Positions 7,876-15,342 of a stretch of 30,293 bases of DNA are shown piece by piece. The stretch covers positions 1 to 30,293 of the forward strand of contig CAZSLC010000021.1 in NCBI GenBank assembly GCA_964607675.1. Reading direction: 5' to 3'. The position numbers were made by a program, and so were the translations under genes. The stretch's first letter is position 1. Every line of letters begins with the position of its first letter. The stretch comes from CAZSLC01 sp964607675 (GTDB lineage: Bacteria; Bacteroidota; Bacteroidia; Bacteroidales; UBA932). The notes below the pieces were generated by a model that was not told where the DNA came from, searched no databases, and saw only the letters and a list, made by a program, of their open reading frames with translations.

Positions 7876-8439
7876 ATGGAAGTAAATTCAAAAGAAATAA
7901 TAGCTGCTGCTAATAAAAAAATGATTGATGCAGTAGCACATCTCGAAGAAGATTTAAAAACTTACAGAGCTGGAAAGGCCAATCCATCAGTTTTTAATAG
8001 TCTGATGGTTAGTTATTATGGAACACCTACCCCCCTTCCTCAGGTTGCAAGTATAAATGTCCCCGATGCCAAAACAATGATTATACAACCATGGGAAAGA
8101 AACTTAATTCCTGTCATTGAGAAAGCCATTATTGATGGTAACCTTGGTTTTACCCCTCAGAACAATGGTGAAAATATCAGGATAAATGTCCCCCCACTGA
8201 CTGAAGATAGACGTAAGGAGTTAGTCAAAAAGGCCAAAGGAGCGGGAGAATCTGCAAAAATTTCACTTAGAAATGCACGAAGGGATGGTATAGAAATATT
8301 GAAGAAAGCGCAAAAAGAGGGCATGCCTGAAGATGTTGTAAAGGATGCAGAGACATCTATTCAAAAGGATGTAGATCAATTTAATAAAAAAATTGATGAG
8401 ATACTTGCTGCAAAAGAGAGGGAGATTCTTACTGTTTAA
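7876..8439 (+). CDS. frr: Ribosome recycling factor
   Basis: This 187-residue protein has the usual RRF length. It releases ribosomal subunits after termination together with EF-G. Motifs seen: TYRAGKANPSVFNSLMVSYY, TPLPQVASINVPDA, IQPWERNLIPVIEKAI, the central LTEDRRKELVKKAKGAGE and the C-terminal three-helix-bundle repeat. It is co-transcribed with pyrH from the promoter at 7087-7117 and ends 11 nt before the convergent barrel gene. Confidence 0.97.
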   Translation: MEVNSKEIIAAANKKMIDAVAHLEEDLKTYRAGKANPSVFNSLMVSYYGTPTPLPQVASINVPDAKTMIIQPWERNLIPVIEKAIIDGNLGFTPQNNGENIRINVPPLTEDRRKELVKKAKGAGESAKISLRNARRDGIEILKKAQKEGMPEDVVKDAETSIQKDVDQFNKKIDEILAAKEREILTV

Positions 8440-8450
8440 ACATGGATAGT

Positions 8451-9869
8451 TTAGAACAAGTAACCTATATTTATATATAAGGATCCATTCCCATCTTGTT
8501 TCCTGAGTTGTCCAAGAGGCATACCATATTCCACTGCGACAATAAAGTTTTCATTCATAATGAACCTAAATCCACCGCCAGCAGTTATGTGGGGGAGGTC
8601 TTTGCCTTTACCCTTTGCCATGTACTCATTGTACTCTGCCAAGTGTATTTTGTCCCCTTTAAAACTCATATCGTAACCGCGAATTGTCATTGCTCCATCA
8701 GAAAAGGCATTTAGAGCAAGAGCTATATTTTGTTTCCAAAGGACAAATTTCACAAAACGGTATCTTATTTCTGCATTGTAAAATGCGACATCAAGTCCTT
8801 GCACTTTATTCCTAAAAATCCCCCTAACGGTCCTATATCCGCCAATTCCATCCCTGTCATTGCCTTCACCTACAATTGTGTACAGTGGCAGGACGTAGAA
8901 AGGGGCACTTTTTCCAATTGTCCCTTGGTAGTTGAGGCGATACGCAAAAGTTAGAACATCGTTCTTAACAATTGGCACATAATGTCTAAATGTAAAGCTA
9001 TATCTATAATAAGGATTGGTAGTTCCTAAAAACTTAGGGGCTAATATTAAGTGCCCTTCTGCCCATATCCCCTTACTTGGAGCACCCTCGCGATTGCGTG
9101 AGTCATATATAAGCCCCAACCTCAAAGTGCTATTTATTCCACCTTTTGCTTCTTTATCTGATATAATCCCCCAATCAAGATACTTTTGGTATAGAGAAGA
9201 ATACTCAGCCGGATATTTTTTCTCCTCTGATTTACCCTTATTGATTTTGTCGAGGTTGGAATTACCTTTCCTAATCCAATTGAAGTGATACCCTGCCTCC
9301 CATTTAAACTTATCTCCAATAATGTTTCCAATGAAATCAGCTTTTATAAACAGTGTTGAAGTTGACATTCTATAAAATGGTGTGTATTGAGGCTGGGTGG
9401 GGTCGCTCTTGCCTATCTTAATTCTCTCATAATCATAAAATGATTGGTACCCATTAAAACCATAGAAATCGAGGGCATTGTCATTGATGAAGGTGGCTGC
9501 TGCACAAAATCTAATCCCAGGTATTGAAAATTTATTGTCATAGTTTATAGTGAAAAATTGGGAGCCTTTCATAAAAAATGATGCTTCAAAATACCATTTT
9601 TGCATATAGTTGGGATAATTGCTTCCATCTTTGAAATCAAACATGTTCAATAGAGCACCAAGTTGCAACCCTTTATCGGCATCAAAGGCTACCACAGGGA
9701 GTGGACCGAAGTTCCATCCAGTCTTGATGATATTTTTTTTGTCTGATTTTTTTTTATTTTTTTGATCAATATTAAGCAATTGTGTTGAGTCAGCTTTCTG
9801 GTTTATTGCATAGATGCAATATGAGGAGAGAATAGTAAATACTATGATAAGGAATAAGTTCTTTTTCAT
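8451..9869 (-). CDS. BamA/TamA-like outer membrane beta-barrel protein
   Basis: This 472-residue protein has a signal peptide (MKKNLFLIIVFTILSSYCIYA) and a Lys-rich linker. It then has a run of amphipathic strands (GPLPVVAFDADKGLQLGALL, LRLGLIYDSRNREGAPSKG, FRHYVPIVKNDVLTFAYRL) and ends in the aromatic strand SLYINIGYLF, as barrel proteins do. GIGGYRTVRGIFRNKVQG resembles the conserved loop-6 VRGF region of Omp85 proteins. The protein lacks room for POTRA domains, so it is a barrel-only member, not BamA itself. It begins 4 nt after the acyltransferase gene, suggesting an envelope-related operon. Substrate unknown. Confidence 0.75.
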   Translation of the reverse strand: MKKNLFLIIVFTILSSYCIYAINQKADSTQLLNIDQKNKKKSDKKNIIKTGWNFGPLPVVAFDADKGLQLGALLNMFDFKDGSNYPNYMQKWYFEASFFMKGSQFFTINYDNKFSIPGIRFCAAATFINDNALDFYGFNGYQSFYDYERIKIGKSDPTQPQYTPFYRMSTSTLFIKADFIGNIIGDKFKWEAGYHFNWIRKGNSNLDKINKGKSEEKKYPAEYSSLYQKYLDWGIISDKEAKGGINSTLRLGLIYDSRNREGAPSKGIWAEGHLILAPKFLGTTNPYYRYSFTFRHYVPIVKNDVLTFAYRLNYQGTIGKSAPFYVLPLYTIVGEGNDRDGIGGYRTVRGIFRNKVQGLDVAFYNAEIRYRFVKFVLWKQNIALALNAFSDGAMTIRGYDMSFKGDKIHLAEYNEYMAKGKGKDLPHITAGGGFRFIMNENFIVAVEYGMPLGQLRKQDGNGSLYINIGYLF

Positions 9870-9873
9870 ATTT

Positions 9874-11217
9874 TTATTGTGTGTAATCAGAAAAGAGTTT
9901 CTGTAGGTCCTTTATATCTTTTCTAAGTTTAGGATTCAGTAATAATTTTGTGTCTGATATTATCAATCTAAGTAATCTAAATACATCTTGGGCTACAAGG
10001 TTGGCAGGAAGTATCGCTGCGATTGCACAAATAGCAATTATCCCATCTAAAAATACAATAGCTAAAATCGAATATATAATCATCAAAATAGGCCATAATG
10101 CCAATGTTATAACATAGCGAATTGAGTTGTAAAAGGCAGTATCTTTAATTTTTGTAAATATAAGTCGTGCAATTATTGAGATGGGAAGAGCAAATATTGT
10201 AGCTGGAATTGTATATGGTAGTGTTATGATGATGAGGAGCGATTTAATTATCCTCGACCAAAATGGATTATTTATGACCACAGAAGAGAGACTGATGTCA
10301 TTTTTCACCCTCTCCTGATATATTTGTTTAGCTTTTCCAAAAAGTATTTCAGCTTTTTCAGGTGATTGTTTTTTTAACTCTTCAATCTGAGAAATAGTTT
10401 TTTTATTGGCATTGAAACGTGTTGTCAGAGAGAGGCGTTTTTCCTTTTTATTTTCTGCTATTATCTTATCAAGCTGTTTGTTTATCAATACAGCGCAAAT
10501 TTCGTGCTCATACTCATAGTTGTCATCATCAGGAATATAGATAATAGTATCCTTCATTTTATGTGTTAACTCTGCTTTGAGTACATTCATCATCTCGGGA
10601 TGTGTCAAATCCTTATGCGTGGCAATGAATTCAGACATGTTAATAGGATCCCCAACTTGAGCCAAGACAGTAGAGCGGAATCTGAAAAAATTACCATATT
10701 CCAATCCAAGAGGGACTATATATACTGGTTTTTCGGTAATATGCTCCTGAGCTACGAGGGCAATTCTAAAAATACCTTTTAACAATGGAAGAAGTGAGTG
10801 TTGAGCTCTGTGGGTCCCTTCTGGCAGTATGCAAAAAGGGATATCATCACTCAATACCTCAACAGCTTTTTCTATGGTTTCGTCATTTTTTTTAACTTCC
10901 TCCAGTCCATCTCTAATTCTGCGAATAGGCATTATTTTTAAAAAAGTCAAAATTTTGGCAATTTTAGGATTTTTAAAAATATCAGCCCTTGCTACAAACA
11001 CTTTTGGCTTTTTATCCATGGATAAAACCACAAGTGCATCCATCAAAGCATTTGTATGATTGGGAGCGTATATAATGGCTCCGTCGGTAGGGATCTTATC
11101 GAGATTGTAATATTCTATTTTTCTGTATGCGTTGAATAAAGAAAAATCAACATAATGGCGTAAAATAGAATACCATTTGTTATAAGATTGAATTTTATGT
11201 GTCTTTTTATTTTTCAT
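9874..11217 (-). CDS. PlsC-like glycerolipid acyltransferase with C-terminal membrane segments
   Basis: This 447-residue protein has an acyltransferase domain at about residues 30-260: APNHTNALMD (H54, D60) is the catalytic block and ILPEGTHRAQHSLLPLLKG holds the EGT substrate-binding block. The H-x5-D spacing, rather than H-x4-D, is as seen in the Bacteroidota and yeast Gpt2/Sct1-type branch. Two long hydrophobic stretches follow near the C-terminus (from IIKSLLIIITLPYTIPATIF, and from VITLALWPILMIIYSILAIV). It probably acylates glycerol-3-phosphate or lysophosphatidate. A longer frame from an ATG at 11259 adds 14 residues, but the ATG at 11217 gives an 11-nt overlap with the upstream stop and is preferred. 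Confidence 0.8.
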   Translation of the reverse strand: MKNKKTHKIQSYNKWYSILRHYVDFSLFNAYRKIEYYNLDKIPTDGAIIYAPNHTNALMDALVVLSMDKKPKVFVARADIFKNPKIAKILTFLKIMPIRRIRDGLEEVKKNDETIEKAVEVLSDDIPFCILPEGTHRAQHSLLPLLKGIFRIALVAQEHITEKPVYIVPLGLEYGNFFRFRSTVLAQVGDPINMSEFIATHKDLTHPEMMNVLKAELTHKMKDTIIYIPDDDNYEYEHEICAVLINKQLDKIIAENKKEKRLSLTTRFNANKKTISQIEELKKQSPEKAEILFGKAKQIYQERVKNDISLSSVVINNPFWSRIIKSLLIIITLPYTIPATIFALPISIIARLIFTKIKDTAFYNSIRYVITLALWPILMIIYSILAIVFLDGIIAICAIAAILPANLVAQDVFRLLRLIISDTKLLLNPKLRKDIKDLQKLFSDYTQ

Positions 11218-12178
11218 TCTCTTGTGGGGGAAGTGGCCTAAATCGGAAAAATGTAGCAACCGTCAATCCTGATATAATGTGCCAAATTGCCCACCATGCA
11301 GTGACAAAGAGCATCCCTCCGTAGAGACCATGCCATGTCTCGGGGGGAAATATAGCTGGATTAAAAAGCAGTACCAATCCCAACCCTGAATTTTGAATGC
11401 CAACCTCTATTGTAAGGGTCCTTCTATCTTTGATTGGAAGTTTAAATAATGATCCGCCATAATAGCCAGTAGCTAAAGCAAGGCCGTTTTGGATCATTAC
11501 TATGAAGAAAATATAAATAATATTGTCAATGAAAAGCTGGAAATTTTGTTTAAAAGCAAAAATCACCATTGCAAGGAAAAATAAGATGGAAATGGTCTGG
11601 ATTGGCTTGGTGATCACCTTAGTTGCTTTAGGGAAAAAATGGGAAAACAACAATCCAAGTAGGATTGGAATACCGAGTAATAGTAATATTTGCATAAACA
11701 TTGGGAGAAATGGTATGACCAATGTGGGAACATCCCCTGAAACGCTTATTGCTTTATAGTACAGATTGCCCCAAAGGAAAAAATTGAACGGTGTAACCAC
11801 TGTGGCAAAGGCAGTAGTGATGGCTGTTAAACTCACAGACAATTCAACATTTGCCTTAGAAAATGATGAGATGAAGTTGGAAATGTTTCCACCAGGGCAA
11901 GAAGCAACCAAAATCATTCCTAAAGCCACCATTGGGGTAATCCAGTGATTGAGGGCAATAGCTATTATAAATGTGACAAGTGGAAGGGCAACCCATTGGA
12001 GCATTAGCCCTACTATCACAGACTTTGGCTTTAAAAATACATCTTTAAAAGTATTTGTTTTAATTCCGAGAGCTACACCAAACATAATGAAAGCAAGCAT
12101 TATGTTCACTATCTGCATGCCAGACTCTCCAAAATTGATGGAGATAGCATTTAAACTCTCTAATTGTTCTTTTATCAT
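11207..12178 (-). CDS. Bile acid:sodium symporter (BASS) family transporter
   Basis: This 323-residue membrane protein has about nine to ten hydrophobic segments. The family's two unwound-helix signatures are visible: ASCPGGNISNFISSFSKANV around residue 95 and EVGIQNSGLGLVLLFNPAIF around residue 255. BASS proteins take up organic anions (bile acids, pyruvate, pantoate and others) with sodium; the substrate here cannot be read from sequence. The gene lies 24 nt after pgk and overlaps the acyltransferase by 11 nt, so it probably belongs to the pgk operon. Confidence 0.88.
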   Translation of the reverse strand: MIKEQLESLNAISINFGESGMQIVNIMLAFIMFGVALGIKTNTFKDVFLKPKSVIVGLMLQWVALPLVTFIIAIALNHWITPMVALGMILVASCPGGNISNFISSFSKANVELSVSLTAITTAFATVVTPFNFFLWGNLYYKAISVSGDVPTLVIPFLPMFMQILLLLGIPILLGLLFSHFFPKATKVITKPIQTISILFFLAMVIFAFKQNFQLFIDNIIYIFFIVMIQNGLALATGYYGGSLFKLPIKDRRTLTIEVGIQNSGLGLVLLFNPAIFPPETWHGLYGGMLFVTAWWAIWHIISGLTVATFFRFRPLPPQENEK

Positions 12179-12202
12179 TGTTTATAGGTTTAGGTATAAA
12201 TA

Positions 12203-13453
12203 TTATTCTCTAATAGCTTTAATACCAGGTAGTTCTATTCCTTCAAGGTATTCAAGCATGGCTCCCCCTCCTGTTGAGACATAACTAACCTTATCTGCAT
12301 ATCCCATTTGTGTTACAGCTGCTACGGAATCTCCACCCCCTACTAATGTGAAGGCTCCCCTTTTTGTTGCCTCTACAAGGAGTTGCGCAATGGCATTAGT
12401 GCCATGTGCAAAGTTCTCCATTTCAAAGACACCAACAGGGCCATTCCAAAGTATTGTTTTAGAATTGAGGATTGTCTCTTTCCATTTCTCTATTGTTGAT
12501 GGAGCTGCGTCCATTCCCATCCACCCTTGAGGGACGGCATTCGAAGGGGCATATTTCCTTTGGGCATCATTGTCAAATCTATCTGCAATAACCACATCAT
12601 CTGAAAGGAGAAGCTTTACCCCTTTTTGTTTTGCTTTGTCGAGGATGCGGAGTGCAAGCTCCATTTGGTCATCTTCGCATAGCGATGTGCCGATCTCTCC
12701 CCCTTGTGCCTTTGTGAAAGTATAGACCATTCCACCTCCAATTATCATATTGTCAACAAAATCGAGAAGGTGCTCAATTATTGCAATTTTGGATGAGACT
12801 TTTGCCCCTCCAAGAATAGCTGTGAGGGGTCTTTCAGGTGAGTTTAGCACTTTGTCTATTGCTTTTATCTCTCCTTCCATAAGGTAGCCGAACATCTTGT
12901 CATTAGGGAAATACTTTGCAATCAATGCAGTTGAGGCGTGTGCTCTGTGGGCAGTGCCAAATGCATCGTTGATATAGCAATCTGCATAGGAAGCAAGGAC
13001 CTTGGTAAATTCTTTTTGTTCCTCTTTTAGCGCAGCTTTGGCAGCCTTTTTTTCATCTTCTGTTGCATCTTCTGCCAGACCACGAGGTTTTCCCTCCTCT
13101 TGGGCATAGAAACGGAGGTTCTCAAGAAGAAGTACGTCTCCAGGTTTGAGTGCCTCTGCAAGATCTTGTCCCTTTTGGCAGTCAGGCGCAAAAAGGATCT
13201 TTGTTCCTAAATATTTTTCAATTCGAGAAATAATATGTCTCAATGAAAACTTGTCGGATGGCCCTTTTGGCCTCCCAAGATGGGACATAATGATAAGGGA
13301 TCCTCCGCCAGAAAGGACTTTTTTTAGTGTTGGTATGGCGGCACGAATTCTTGTATCATCGGTAATTTCAAAATTATCATTTAGTGGTACATTGAAGTCA
13401 ACTCTTACTATGGCTCTTTTGCCATTGAAGTTATAATTATTAATGTTTTGCAT
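12203..13453 (-). CDS. pgk: Phosphoglycerate kinase
   Basis: This 416-residue protein transfers phosphate from 1,3-bisphosphoglycerate to ADP in glycolysis. Motifs: RVDFNVPLND, MSHLGRPKGP, LLLENLRFY, NDAFGTAHRAHAS, ILGGAKVSSKI, WNGPVGVFEM, GGGDSVAAV and the C-terminal STGGGAMLEYLEG. An extra Lys/Glu-rich helix (from AEDATEDEKKAAKAALKEEQ) makes it slightly longer than the E. coli enzyme; Bacteroides enzymes also have this. It is the first gene of the minus-strand operon leading into the transporter, acyltransferase and barrel genes. Confidence 0.97.
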   Translation of the reverse strand: MQNINNYNFNGKRAIVRVDFNVPLNDNFEITDDTRIRAAIPTLKKVLSGGGSLIIMSHLGRPKGPSDKFSLRHIISRIEKYLGTKILFAPDCQKGQDLAEALKPGDVLLLENLRFYAQEEGKPRGLAEDATEDEKKAAKAALKEEQKEFTKVLASYADCYINDAFGTAHRAHASTALIAKYFPNDKMFGYLMEGEIKAIDKVLNSPERPLTAILGGAKVSSKIAIIEHLLDFVDNMIIGGGMVYTFTKAQGGEIGTSLCEDDQMELALRILDKAKQKGVKLLLSDDVVIADRFDNDAQRKYAPSNAVPQGWMGMDAAPSTIEKWKETILNSKTILWNGPVGVFEMENFAHGTNAIAQLLVEATKRGAFTLVGGGDSVAAVTQMGYADKVSYVSTGGGAMLEYLEGIELPGIKAIRE

Positions 13454-13473
13454 AAACTTATTTCTTTATCGTA

Positions 13474-13481
13474 CAAATATA
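13474..13481 (-). promoter_or_regulatory. -7 element for pgk
   Basis: On the minus strand this reads TATATTTG, matching TAnnTTTG. The start would fall near 13470, about 17 nt before the ATG at 13453. Confidence 0.5.
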
Positions 13482-13501
13482 AATAATAATATATTTTTAT
13501 C

Positions 13502-13509
13502 TACCTTTG
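13502..13509 (+). promoter_or_regulatory. -7 element for the methyltransferase-lgt-M16 operon
   Basis: TACCTTTG matches TAnnTTTG. The start would be near 13513, only about 8 nt before the ATG at 13521 or 14 nt before the one at 13527. The longer frame from 13443 would begin upstream of this promoter. Confidence 0.45.
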
Positions 13510-13520
13510 AGGCAATAAAA

Positions 13521-14432
13521 ATGATTATGTTACTACAATCTCCATCAAAATATTGGAAGGATTACGAATTAATTGATTCAGGCAATTACGAAAAATTGGA
13601 GCGATTTGGTCAATATACTTTAGCTCGCCCTGAGCCTAAAGCGTTGTGGGATAAGTCATTGTCTACAAATGACTGGAGCGATGCTAACGCTTCTTTTACC
13701 ACAGGGGCAGGATTTGGCCGTTCTGGCAAGGAGGATAGTGGCAGTTGGTCAATAGGAAAGAGGATGGAGGAGCAGTGGAATATATGTTACCATTCTGATG
13801 AAAGTCCCCTCTCTTTTAGACTGAGGCTTGGCCTCACTTCATTCAAACATGTGGGGGTTTTCCCAGAGCAGGCGCCCAATTGGGATTTCATTTTTAATCA
13901 AATCTCTGCCATGAGCAGAGGTGGATCCAAACCTAAGGTACTGAATCTGTTTGCCTATACTGGGGCTGCTTCTTTAGCTGCAAGGGCTGCTGGTGGAGAT
14001 GTTACCCATCTTGATTCTGTCAAACAGGTGGTAACATGGGCAAGGGGCAATATGCAGATGAGTTCATTGGATAATATCAGATGGATAGTTGAGGATGCTC
14101 TCAAATATGTCAAGAGAGAGGCGAGGAGGGGCAATAAATATAACGCAATAATGCTCGATCCCCCTGCATATGGACATGGTCCAGATGGAGAGAAGTGGAA
14201 ATTGGATGAATGTCTTTACGATCTGTTGAAGAGTTGTTCCGAAATTTTGGAGACAAAAGATAGTTTTTTGCTATTGAATTTGTATTCCAATGGATATTCT
14301 GCTATGCTTTCGGATACATTGGTAAAATGTGCATTTGGGGATAAGGGAGAGCGTATATCGGGCGAGTTAATGCTAAAAGACAGAGCTGGGAGGGCATTGC
14401 CCTTAAGTGTATTTACAAGATTAATCAGATAA
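13521..14432 (+). CDS. Class I SAM-dependent methyltransferase (RlmI/COG1092-like)
   Basis: This 303-residue protein has the SAM-binding strand-loop KVLNLFAYTGAASLAAR, an acidic second strand VTHLDSVKQVVTWARGN, and the catalytic-site motif MLDPPAYG. These are as in the RlmI-type 23S rRNA cytosine-C5 methyltransferases. The N-terminal PUA domain of RlmI is absent; instead there is a conserved Bacteroidota lead-in (SPSKYWKDYELIDSGNYEKL). The likely target is rRNA, but this is inferred from family only. The start is 13521 or 13527. lgt follows after 10 nt. Confidence 0.85.
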   Translation: MIMLLQSPSKYWKDYELIDSGNYEKLERFGQYTLARPEPKALWDKSLSTNDWSDANASFTTGAGFGRSGKEDSGSWSIGKRMEEQWNICYHSDESPLSFRLRLGLTSFKHVGVFPEQAPNWDFIFNQISAMSRGGSKPKVLNLFAYTGAASLAARAAGGDVTHLDSVKQVVTWARGNMQMSSLDNIRWIVEDALKYVKREARRGNKYNAIMLDPPAYGHGPDGEKWKLDECLYDLLKSCSEILETKDSFLLLNLYSNGYSAMLSDTLVKCAFGDKGERISGELMLKDRAGRALPLSVFTRLIR

Positions 14433-14442
14433 TTTAAGATAT

Positions 14443-15327
14443 ATGAATTTGTTGATGTCTATTACATGGAATGTCAATCCTGACATTTTTGCTATAGGTG
14501 GCTTCCACCTAAGATGGTACTCTGTACTATTTCTGTCAGGGCTATTTCCGATAGGATATTATATTATGAAGTCATTTTACAAAAGAGAGGGGGTAAGTAC
14601 AGATACCCTTGATCCTTTGTTGTTTGCCCTCTTGATTGGAACATTGGTAGGGGCCAGACTTGGGCATGTTCTTTTCTACGATCCAGGGTATTATCTTTCT
14701 CATCCTTGGAAAATACTTATGACATGGGAAGGGGGCCTTGCATCTCATGGAGGGGCAGTCGGAGTGCTTATCGCTCTGTGGTGGTATGTACACAAATATG
14801 GCAAAAAGTATGGATTCGATTATTTGTGGCTTATTGACAGACTTGTGATTGCAGTTGCGTTTGCAGGGTGTATGATAAGATTGGGCAATCTTTTTAATTC
14901 GGAAATTTACGGCAATCCTACAACCCTTCCATGGGGTTTTATATTTGAGCTTAGGGGGGAGACAGTGCCTAAACATCCAACACAATTATATGAAGCTCTT
15001 TCATATCTAATACTTGGCTTTGTATTATTACATATCTATAAGCACCATCTCAAATCTCTAAAAAAAGGGACTATATTCGGAGTTTTTTTGATTGCCCTTT
15101 TCGGAGCAAGATTTTTAATTGAGTATGTGAAAGAACCACAATCAGATTTTGAGATTGGTATGTTTTTCAATATGGGGCAAATATTGAGCATACCCTTTAT
15201 CATAGCAGGGGTGGTAATGTTGATTTATAGTTTTCGTAAAAACGAACCTGCCGCATTATTGCACAAAGAGAATGATCGACCAAAAAAGAGTGAAAAAATT
15301 GAATTGAAACATGTAAAATCCAAATAA
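14443..15327 (+). CDS. lgt: Prolipoprotein diacylglyceryl transferase
   Basis: This 294-residue membrane protein has about seven helices. It moves diacylglycerol from phosphatidylglycerol to the lipobox Cys of prolipoproteins, the first step of lipoprotein maturation. Lgt signatures: GGFHLRWYSVLF, GARLGHVLFY, WEGGLASHGGAVG, the signature region RLGNLFNSEIYG, and KHPTQLYEAL (Lys in place of the more common Arg). The last ~35 residues are a charged tail. The downstream gene encodes a lipoprotein and is co-oriented 15 nt away. Confidence 0.96.
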   Translation: MNLLMSITWNVNPDIFAIGGFHLRWYSVLFLSGLFPIGYYIMKSFYKREGVSTDTLDPLLFALLIGTLVGARLGHVLFYDPGYYLSHPWKILMTWEGGLASHGGAVGVLIALWWYVHKYGKKYGFDYLWLIDRLVIAVAFAGCMIRLGNLFNSEIYGNPTTLPWGFIFELRGETVPKHPTQLYEALSYLILGFVLLHIYKHHLKSLKKGTIFGVFLIALFGARFLIEYVKEPQSDFEIGMFFNMGQILSIPFIIAGVVMLIYSFRKNEPAALLHKENDRPKKSEKIELKHVKSK

Positions 15328-15342
15328 CACACTATAACTAAA

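Noticed and set aside
14572..14985. 137-codon minus-strand open frame within lgt
   Set aside because: It is antisense to conserved Lgt motifs and resembles no family.
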